From the NCBI GenBank assembly GCA_050122535.1, contig JASFIT010000292.1:1-6057 (forward strand): 6,057 bases of DNA. The letters are read 5' to 3'. The translations under genes were made by a program, and so were the position numbers. This document shows positions 1 through 5,661 of this stretch, one piece after another (positions within the stretch are counted from its first letter, which is position 1; each line of letters opens with the position of its first letter). This DNA is from JASFEQ01 sp050122535 (GTDB lineage: Bacteria; Desulfobacterota; DSM-4660; Desulfatiglandales; HGW-15). The notes below the pieces were generated by a model that was given only the letters and a program-made list of their open reading frames with translations, was not told where the DNA came from and did not search any database.

Positions 1-1707
1 CTTGCCGAAGTGGATCCCACGGGTAGGATTCTTCTTCAGGGTTCCAAGCAAAGCCCCTATATTACGTGGCGTCATATGTGTCGCGGACTTGGGATCCCCC
101 TGTCCAAGATGAGAATTGTTAATCCCTTTGTTGGTGGCGCTTTCTCGGGAAAACATGATCCCTTTGATGTGGATTTTGCAACGGTAAAGCTTGCTCAGAA
201 AACAGGGCGTCCGGTAAAGACTGTGTTGAATTATGACGAGGTGTTAGCTGCTTACAGACAACGAAATGCCATGAACGCCAGGTTAAGACTCGGGGTTAAA
301 AAGAACGGTGCTATTACAGCCCTTGATGCAGAGTGCGTTCTTGAGGGAGGTCCCATCAGCGGTATCGGGCCTTTCAACATCTACTATTTTGGTGCATTCC
401 TAAACATTCCTTACAAGATTCCTGCCATCAAGTATCACGGAAAACTGGTCTATTCTAATAGAGCGCCGTGCGGCACAGTTAGAGGACAAGAAATCGTACT
501 CGCCCAGTTCGCCTTGGATTCCCTGTTGCATATGATGGGTGAGGACATTGATGTGGATCCTGTAGAGATTAGAATGGTTAATGCCGTCACAGACAACTGG
601 ACCACAGCGAATGGGATCGTGGTGGATGTTTCTGGTCTTCCCAGATGTATAGAGAAATCTGCAGAGGCCATCAGATGGAAAGAGAGCCGAAAGAGCAGAC
701 CCAAGGGGAGAGGGATTGGTTTTAGTTGTGCCTCGCACCCATCCGGCCCAAGATTGGGAGGCCATTTCGGCTCCACGGTCACGCTTAAACTCGTGGAAGA
801 TGGGAAAATCATCGTGACCCACGGCGGGACTGAGATTGGACAGGGCTGTAACACCGTTTTTTGCCAAATGGTTGCTGAGGTATTGGGTCTACCCTTTGAA
901 GATGTGGAGCAAGGGGTGAGCGATTCAGATACGACTATCTTTGATTCGGGGATGTTCGGGGATCGCTGTACCTTCTGGGATGGAAATGCCACCATAATTG
1001 CCGCCACAGACCTTAAAAAGCAGCTTGCCGACATTGCTGCAAAGCTTTTGGAGGCTAACCCTGACGATCTTGAATTCAAAGACAAGCGCATTTTTGTCAA
1101 AGGGAATCCTGAAAAGGGGATCGATTTTCTTCTGGCCGTACGAAAAGCTTACTACGAGGAGGGAAAGCCCCTTTACGGGAGGGGTTACTGGGCAGCTACA
1201 GACATTGATATTGTGGACTGGAAGACAGGTAGGGGCAACTTAGCACATGGGCTGGATTTTATCGCCACGGCCATCGAGTTGAACGTGGATGGGGAGACCG
1301 GAAGAGTTACCATGTTGAAATCGGCCCACGGTGACGATGCTGGCCAACCGATCAACCCTCTCATGCTGGATGGGCAGGTGCTGGGAGGAAGCGCCCATAT
1401 GATGGGCCATGGACTCATGGAAGAATCCCATTACGATGAGAAAGCGAAGGCGCTTAATTACTCTTGGCGAGATTATAAACAGCCAACCAGCATGGACGTC
1501 CCGCTTGAGACGATTGTGGAACATATTCATACCCATGACCCATACGGTCCATTTGGCGCGAAAGGAGCGGGTGAAGCGAGTTCCTGTTCAACTCTGGCAG
1601 CCATTGCTAACGGGATTTATGATGCCGTAGGGGTTAGGATCAAGGATCTGCCAATTACCCCAGAGAAGATACTCCAGGCCTTAAAGGAAAATAAGGAGGG
1701 AAACTAA
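1..1707 (+). CDS. Xanthine dehydrogenase family molybdopterin-binding (large) subunit, 5' partial
   Basis: This is the catalytic subunit of a molybdenum hydroxylase, which would hydroxylate or dehydroxylate an aromatic, heterocyclic or aldehyde substrate at a molybdopterin cofactor. The reading frame is open from base 1, so the gene starts upstream. The 565-residue frame beginning with GTG at 10 is only its in-frame remainder. About 568 residues are visible against roughly 750-800 in the family, so about 200 N-terminal residues are missing. Visible motifs, numbered from base 1, are the Mo-cofactor loop VGGAFSGKHD near 44-53, an arginine loop CGTVRGQ near 157-163, GTEIGQG near 276-282, and GAKGAGEAS near 519-527, whose Glu525 matches the conserved catalytic base of the family. 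The loop at 157-163 does not resemble the AYRCSFR loop of CO dehydrogenase, so it is not a form I CoxL. The stop overlaps the start of the FAD subunit gene, indicating translational coupling. The substrate is unknown. Confidence 0.93.
   Translation, partial: LAEVDPTGRILLQGSKQSPYITWRHMCRGLGIPLSKMRIVNPFVGGAFSGKHDPFDVDFATVKLAQKTGRPVKTVLNYDEVLAAYRQRNAMNARLRLGVKKNGAITALDAECVLEGGPISGIGPFNIYYFGAFLNIPYKIPAIKYHGKLVYSNRAPCGTVRGQEIVLAQFALDSLLHMMGEDIDVDPVEIRMVNAVTDNWTTANGIVVDVSGLPRCIEKSAEAIRWKESRKSRPKGRGIGFSCASHPSGPRLGGHFGSTVTLKLVEDGKIIVTHGGTEIGQGCNTVFCQMVAEVLGLPFEDVEQGVSDSDTTIFDSGMFGDRCTFWDGNATIIAATDLKKQLADIAAKLLEANPDDLEFKDKRIFVKGNPEKGIDFLLAVRKAYYEEGKPLYGRGYWAATDIDIVDWKTGRGNLAHGLDFIATAIELNVDGETGRVTMLKSAHGDDAGQPINPLMLDGQVLGGSAHMMGHGLMEESHYDEKAKALNYSWRDYKQPTSMDVPLETIVEHIHTHDPYGPFGAKGAGEASSCSTLAAIANGIYDAVGVRIKDLPITPEKILQALKENKEGN
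1693..1699 (+). promoter_or_regulatory. Ribosome binding site of the FAD subunit gene
   Basis: AAGGAGG lies 7 bases before the ATG at 1707, inside the last codons of the large-subunit gene. It is a near-perfect Shine-Dalgarno sequence and fixes the start at the TAATG overlap. Confidence 0.85.
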
Positions 1708-2612
1708 TGTTTATCAGGCGATTGCCTAAATTCGAGTACCATGCACCCATATCACTCGGTGAGGCCCTAGATCATTTGTCCAGGCATGGTGATAAAGCTA
1801 AGGTGCTTGCCGGGGGGACTGATCTCTTGGTTTCCATGAAAAAAAGAGAGATTGTCCCTGAACATCTCATTAATCTTAAAGGCATACAAGAGTTGAAGGA
1901 TATACATTACGATCAGAAACGAGGTCTGGAAATTGGTGGTTTGGTGACGCTGGGTGAACTTGAGCGTTCAACAATCGTCAGAGAAAAATTTAGCGCGCTT
2001 TGGGATGCTGCAAATGTGATGGCGGCTCCTCAAATACGAAGTTTGGCAACCATAGGAGGAAATCTCTGTAGTGCTGTCCCCTCTGCAGACACGGCGCCCC
2101 CATTGGTTGCATTGGGCACCACAGTAACACTGGCAGGGAAAGATGGGGAAAGGACCCTGTTGGTTGAAGATTTCTTTAAAGGACCTGAAGCGTCTGTCCT
2201 TAACCCTGATGAAATTCTGAGTCATGTCTCCATACCCAATCCCCCTGAAAACAGCGCAAGCGCCTACCTTAAGTTGATGCGTAGAAATGCAATGGACCTG
2301 GCGCTTGTTGGCGTAGCTGTCAGTTTGATGCTGGATGGGAGAAAGAGGGTTTGTGAGGAAGTAAGAATCGCCCTCGGAGCCGTGGCTCCAACACCCATAA
2401 GGGCTTTGAGGGCAGAACAAGTCCTTCTGAACAAAGAGGCTGACGAAGATCTAGCCATGCAGGCGGGCAAGGTTGCAGCCCAGGAGGCGCGTCCCATCAG
2501 TGATATCAGGGCGTCCAAAGAGTATCGTAATGGGATGGTGAGTGTTCTAACGAAAAGGGCGGTGATGACGGCTTTAAAGAGGATAAAGAAGAATTCCAGC
2601 AACCGTGGGTAA
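1707..2612 (+). CDS. FAD-binding (medium) subunit of the molybdenum hydroxylase (CoxM/XdhB-like)
   Basis: This 301-residue subunit would carry the FAD that receives electrons from the [2Fe-2S] clusters and passes them to an external acceptor. The length is normal for separate FAD subunits of the family. The two FAD pyrophosphate-binding stretches are visible: AGGTDL at 35-40 and TIGGNLCSAVPSADTAPPL near 115-133. The C-terminal CO_deh_flav_C-type domain follows, with RNAMDLALVGVAV near 193-205 and RASKEYRNGMV near 268-278. There is no cysteine-rich insert, so the extra [4Fe-4S] cluster found in the HcrB subunit of 4-hydroxybenzoyl-CoA reductase is absent. The start overlaps the large-subunit stop by one base, and the small-subunit gene follows after 57 bp, giving the Mo-FAD-FeS gene order also used by hcrABC operons. 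Confidence 0.95.
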   Translation: MFIRRLPKFEYHAPISLGEALDHLSRHGDKAKVLAGGTDLLVSMKKREIVPEHLINLKGIQELKDIHYDQKRGLEIGGLVTLGELERSTIVREKFSALWDAANVMAAPQIRSLATIGGNLCSAVPSADTAPPLVALGTTVTLAGKDGERTLLVEDFFKGPEASVLNPDEILSHVSIPNPPENSASAYLKLMRRNAMDLALVGVAVSLMLDGRKRVCEEVRIALGAVAPTPIRALRAEQVLLNKEADEDLAMQAGKVAAQEARPISDIRASKEYRNGMVSVLTKRAVMTALKRIKKNSSNRG

Positions 2613-2655
2613 ACCTCCCGTTTTTTCGGAGCTGCCTGAGTACGAAATTTGTGTC

Positions 2656-2663
2656 GAGGGGTG
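2656..2663 (+). promoter_or_regulatory. Ribosome binding site of the [2Fe-2S] subunit gene
   Basis: GAGGGGTG ends 6 bases before the ATG at 2670. It supports that ATG over the in-frame TTG at 2649, which lies upstream of the site and has no purine-rich sequence at a suitable distance. Confidence 0.7.
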
Positions 2664-2669
2664 AAAACC

Positions 2670-3149
2670 ATGAAAGAGATTGAATTGGATCTAAAAGTCA
2701 ACGGGGTAAAATACCAGGTGAGAATTCCGCCTTGGAGAACCTTGGTGGAGGTCTTGAGGGAGACCCTGGGCCTCACAGGAACAAAGAAGTCCTGCAACGA
2801 AGGGGAGTGTGGTGCCTGTACGGTGATTCTTGATGGGAGACCTGTGACCTCTTGCCTGGTGCTGGCGATTGACGCGGAGGGTAAAGATATACTGACTATT
2901 GAGGGCCTCTCTCAAGATGAAAATTTCCATCCTGTTCAGGATTCTTTTTTAAAACACGGAGCCGTTCAATGTGGATTTTGTACACCAGGTATGGTGATGT
3001 CGGCCAAGGCGTTCTTGGATGAAAACCCAAACCCAAATTTAATGGAAGCGAGAAAGGCAATTTCCGGCAACCTCTGCCGCTGCACCGGATATCAGCATAT
3101 CATAAATTCCATTTTGGCCGTTTCGAGAACCGGAGGCACTGTGGATTGA
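2670..3149 (+). CDS. [2Fe-2S] iron-sulfur (small) subunit of the molybdenum hydroxylase (CoxS/XdhC-like)
   Basis: This 159-residue subunit would relay electrons between the Mo centre and FAD. It has the usual two domains. An N-terminal plant-ferredoxin-type domain has cluster ligands Cys42, Cys47, Cys50 and Cys62 (CNEGECGAC motif). A C-terminal all-helical domain has Cys101 and Cys104 (QCGFCTPGM) and Cys136 and Cys138 (GNLCRCTGY). All eight cysteines are present, so both clusters should form. The length is typical (150-170). The ATG at 2670 was chosen for its Shine-Dalgarno sequence; a TTG start at 2649 would add seven residues. It is the last gene of the visible plus-strand operon. No maturation genes (XdhC/MocA type) lie in the window. 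Confidence 0.96.
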   Translation: MKEIELDLKVNGVKYQVRIPPWRTLVEVLRETLGLTGTKKSCNEGECGACTVILDGRPVTSCLVLAIDAEGKDILTIEGLSQDENFHPVQDSFLKHGAVQCGFCTPGMVMSAKAFLDENPNPNLMEARKAISGNLCRCTGYQHIINSILAVSRTGGTVD

Positions 3150-3241
3150 CCTGAAAAGAACGTAAGCCTCGGACCTATCAAATCAGCATGATTTACAGAT
3201 ATCAAAACACACGGAAAATGGATCTAAAATCTCTTTAAAAG

Positions 3242-3281
3242 CCATGCCTACTGCATAAATATGAAATGGTGCAGGCAATGG
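3242..3281 (-). terminator. Possible terminator hairpin in the convergent spacer
   Basis: The 133-bp spacer between the two converging groups holds an imperfect inverted repeat: CCAT/ATGG (3242-3245 with 3278-3281), GCCT/AGGC (3246-3249 with 3273-3276) and GCA/TGC (3253-3255 with 3270-3272), with a 3-base and a 1-base bulge. On the minus strand the stem is followed by cTTTT and more T-rich sequence, directly after the stop of the phosphatase-like gene. The bulges and large loop make this a weak call. No convincing terminator was seen for the plus-strand operon. Confidence 0.35.
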
Positions 3282-3282
3282 A

Positions 3283-4521
3283 TCATGAAGGCCCACTTTT
3301 CAGATGCCTATCCAGTTCTGCTTTGGGAATTCCAAGGCAGTAAAGCATGTTCATGATTCGGTCACTGCTGAGGACGCCATCTGTTTTAATGCTGTTTTCG
3401 TCAGGCTTAAACGCAATGGACAGGCCCACGTTTTCTATGAAGTGAGAGCCAATGGACCCATCCCCGACGGCAATAACCTGATCAAGACCGATCTTTTCAA
3501 CATTCATGACGAATTCAAGAATCTCCTGTTTGGAATCGCTGGTGATGATGGGCTCCTCAAGCTCTCCGGTGATGATCCCGCCTTCATCCGCCTTTAGGGT
3601 ATTGGAAAAGGCGTAGTCCACACCTGCAGCCTCAAAGATCTTCTTTGTGAAAAAATTAAAGCCAGATGTGAGGAGTGCGATCTTGAAACCCATGGATTTC
3701 AGAATCCCTATGAGCTCAAGAGCGCCCGGATTGAGCTCCAGGATATCTCCAAATTTATCGAAATCGGATATGGGAATTCCCTTCAAAACCCGCGCATTTT
3801 CAATGAGTGTTTCTATCTTATCTTCATGGGCATCCCTAAACTTGGTCTCGGAATCGATGGGGCCCACCTTCCCTTCAATTTTTTCCAAGAAATTCCCCAG
3901 GGAATGATCTTGGATCAAGGTGGATTCCACATCAAAGACGATCAGCTTTTTGCCCCTCTGGTAGATGTCTTCACTCTGTATGACCACGCTCTGATTCAAT
4001 GTCTTACACAATTCCTTGAGCTCGGTGCTCATCTTATCAATCGCCTCTTCACGGGACAGGCGTGTTTGAACGGCCATCTGGCTGATATCGATCGCCATCT
4101 CCATGGAAAAAAACTTACCCCGTGCAATCATCCGACAGTTCTCTATGCTGATGTTGTATTGGTGAAAAAAGCTGGAGATCTTCGCAATGATACCCGGTCT
4201 GTCTTCCCCCAAAACGGTCACAATGTGGTTTTCTTTTTGCGGCACATAACTGATTTCTTCTTCCTCATATATGTCTAGAAGTATCTTTAATCCGGTCTCA
4301 TCGCCTATGCTGTTCAGTGCTGCAGATATGGCATCCATAGAATGTTCAGAAGCGGAGAAATCAATGATGAGAAATATATAGAACAAACCCCTTCTACAAG
4401 TCTCCTCCACGTCGATGATATTTCCGTTCATCTCAAATATTTTGGTCGTGATTTTGGCGACCAAACCGGGAGAATCAAGACCAGTCGCTGATAGGCTTAT
4501 GATCTTCCCTTTCTCTTCCAT
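3283..4521 (-). CDS. serB: SerB-like protein: two ACT domains plus HAD phosphatase domain, altered active site
   Basis: This 412-residue protein has the ACT-ACT-HAD layout of long SerB phosphoserine phosphatases (O-phospho-L-serine to L-serine). ACT1 lies near 6-85 (GLDSPGLVAKI at 14-24), ACT2 near 98-178 (GEDRPGIIAKI at 105-115), and the HAD domain near 191-400. ACT domains usually bind amino acids. HAD motif I reads DVEST (197-201), keeping the nucleophile Asp197 but with Glu in place of the second Asp. Motif II is LLTSGF (283-288), the motif III Lys is Lys331, and motif IV is GDGSIG (353-358) instead of GDGAND. By hand alignment to Methanocaldococcus SerB, the phosphoserine-binding Glu20 and Arg56 are also replaced. 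The function is therefore uncertain: a phosphatase for another substrate, a weak phosphatase, or a sensor. The ATG at 4521 was chosen because GGAGG sits 5 bases before it; a TTG at 4533 lies upstream of that site. It follows the serine-kinase-like gene by 27 bp, so the two are probably cotranscribed. The symbol denotes family only. Confidence 0.88.
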   Translation of the reverse strand: MEEKGKIISLSATGLDSPGLVAKITTKIFEMNGNIIDVEETCRRGLFYIFLIIDFSASEHSMDAISAALNSIGDETGLKILLDIYEEEEISYVPQKENHIVTVLGEDRPGIIAKISSFFHQYNISIENCRMIARGKFFSMEMAIDISQMAVQTRLSREEAIDKMSTELKELCKTLNQSVVIQSEDIYQRGKKLIVFDVESTLIQDHSLGNFLEKIEGKVGPIDSETKFRDAHEDKIETLIENARVLKGIPISDFDKFGDILELNPGALELIGILKSMGFKIALLTSGFNFFTKKIFEAAGVDYAFSNTLKADEGGIITGELEEPIITSDSKQEILEFVMNVEKIGLDQVIAVGDGSIGSHFIENVGLSIAFKPDENSIKTDGVLSSDRIMNMLYCLGIPKAELDRHLKSGPS

Positions 4522-4526
4522 CTCTT

Positions 4527-4531
4527 CCTCC
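4527..4531 (-). promoter_or_regulatory. Ribosome binding site deciding the SerB-like start
   Basis: On the minus strand GGAGG is followed by five bases and then ATG at 4521. The alternative TTG at 4533-4531 shares a base with this motif, so it is not the likely start. Confidence 0.75.
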
Positions 4532-4548
4532 AATCAATAACGTTTGTA

Positions 4549-5430
4549 TCAATGCCTCTTATCGAAGAAAACGAAGAGCTCTTCTTCATAGAATCGACCG
4601 TCAATGACTTGGCCGGGACTGAGTCGCCGCATCCCCTTGGCCTGCAAAAATCGGGTAAATCTCCTGTTTATCTCTTCCAACGTAATTTTTTCTTTAAACC
4701 AAGGGGTTGGAATGTTCACATTGAGCGGGCGGGCCGGGATCAAATGCCGCGTGGACTTGGGAGCAAACACCCTTTTTTGTCTTGCCGCTTCAACCACCAT
4801 CTCCTTCGTGATCTGGGGCGTCCAAATGACGATTTCATGATCCCTCAAGGCCTCACAGAATTCATTGTCGTACACATGTTGGCACGGGATATATTCAAGC
4901 ACTACGCCCTTTTTCGTGATTCTGTTCTGGATTTTCTCCAGCATATCGTAGGCGCTCACCGCATCGGTGATCACGTCTTCACTAAAAGTAATCGTCGCGA
5001 AAAAGCTGGCCTGCTGAACGCCACATCGATAACAGTCCTCTTCCAGCATCCTTTCCATACTCTCCCTGTCCGTCACTTCCTGAAGGCTTCCGCCCAGTTC
5101 TTCAACAACCTCCCCTATCAAATCCCTGTCTTTTATGTTGCCTAACAACCTGAACCAATACCGCAGTTGCGTGTCCCCATGAAAGTAGTCAATTCGACAG
5201 ACCGGAATGTATTTGAAACCCAACTCCTTGAAAACATAGGTGCGGTGGTTGCCGTCCAGAACGATGCCGTTCCTATCGACAATAACGGGGTTCTCCAGAT
5301 TGGCCAGATTCTTGAACTCCAAAATAAGCTGCTTAGCTATGCCCGGAAGAATCCTCTCATGGATAAACAGGGACTCCACTGGCACGACTTCCAGTTCCAG
5401 CCTTAGGTTTTCAGTTTCTATATTGAACAT
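4549..5430 (-). CDS. ParB/sulfiredoxin-fold protein, probable free serine kinase (SerK/SbnI-like)
   Basis: This 293-residue protein has an N-terminal ParB-like fold, but its motifs point to a small-molecule kinase rather than a DNA partition protein. It carries HER at 24-26, matching the region of the catalytic Glu30 of Thermococcus SerK, DGNHR at 59-63 in place of the DGHHR motif of SerK, and VFAPKSTRHLIP at 221-232, which closely matches the SPKTTRHVLPF stretch near the SerK C-terminus as I recall it. SerK and staphylococcal SbnI make O-phospho-L-serine from free serine, using ADP or ATP respectively. There is no helix-turn-helix domain and no adjacent parA. A further 45-50 residues after the matched motif form a C-terminal extension. 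A CYRC motif at 133-136 is of unknown meaning. The ATG at 5430 was chosen; its Shine-Dalgarno (GGGAGG, 5450-5445) is 14 bases away, rather far, while the in-frame GTG at 5445 overlaps that site. Context with SerB-like and hydroxymethyltransferase-like genes supports a serine-related role. Confidence 0.75.
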   Translation of the reverse strand: MFNIETENLRLELEVVPVESLFIHERILPGIAKQLILEFKNLANLENPVIVDRNGIVLDGNHRTYVFKELGFKYIPVCRIDYFHGDTQLRYWFRLLGNIKDRDLIGEVVEELGGSLQEVTDRESMERMLEEDCYRCGVQQASFFATITFSEDVITDAVSAYDMLEKIQNRITKKGVVLEYIPCQHVYDNEFCEALRDHEIVIWTPQITKEMVVEAARQKRVFAPKSTRHLIPARPLNVNIPTPWFKEKITLEEINRRFTRFLQAKGMRRLSPGQVIDGRFYEEELFVFFDKRH

Positions 5431-5454
5431 GTGTCGCCGCTGCACCTCCCTGAT

Positions 5455-5660
5455 CCACCATCAAGGCATCATCTGCTGCGTTGCCTTCGATCGCTTCTCC
5501 TTGCGGCGTATTGCTCGATACGCCTCAGTCGTCGCTCCTCGGCGCCTTACATCTAATACCTTGCTGGTGATCAGGAATGCTACATAACCTAATACTAATT
5601 TGAGTCCTAATACCCTAACTAGACGGTGGGGGTACTTGGAAGCTCTAGCATTCATGTTTG
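5455..5660 (-). repeat. Hairpin-rich intergenic element, probably a dispersed repeat
   Basis: The spacer between the hydroxymethyltransferase-like and kinase-like genes has internal repeat structure. There is a perfect 7-bp inverted repeat, GGCGTAT at 5505-5511 and ATACGCC at 5518-5524, with a 6-base loop. An imperfect direct repeat flanks this hairpin (5487-5508 and 5529-5544; minus-strand core CGCCG followed by AGGAG and GCGA). The palindrome GGCGCC is at 5541-5546. CTAATAC occurs three times, at 5553, 5589 and 5607, spaced 36 and 18 bases apart. From memory, closely similar sequences (minus strand GCGCCGAGGAGCGACGA, then AACGCAGCAGATG) recur between genes in Desulfobacterota genomes. I could not search for copies, so the boundaries are approximate. 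The 64-codon frame across it (5461-5655) has no protein-like features and is best seen as a product of the repeat. Confidence 0.6.
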
Positions 5661-5661
5661 G

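Noticed and set aside
450..1100. A long open frame (216 codons) on the minus strand
   Set aside because: It is opposite the well-supported molybdopterin subunit gene, with no recognisable protein motif; a shadow frame.
2613..2636. CTCCCG-T6-CGGAG inverted repeat between the FAD and [2Fe-2S] subunit genes
   Set aside because: The T-run is in the loop, not after the stem, and the stem is short and bulged. It sits inside an operon, so a terminator is unlikely; attenuation cannot be supported.
3826..4278. A 150-codon plus-strand frame
   Set aside because: It is antisense to the ACT-ACT-HAD gene, whose domains are clear; no independent support.
4549..5430. Chromosome or plasmid partition ParB
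   Set aside because: No parA neighbour, no helix-turn-helix region, and the C-terminal PKSTRH motif fits free serine kinases.
5461..5655. A 64-codon minus-strand frame, rich in Arg and Lys
   Set aside because: It lies entirely within the repeat-like element, has no recognisable domain or convincing ribosome binding site, and its sequence follows the hairpins and direct repeats of the DNA.
5446..5661. CRISPR array or tRNA gene in the spacer
   Set aside because: The repeats are too short, unequal and few for a CRISPR array, and no cloverleaf or TTC-loop consensus could be found.
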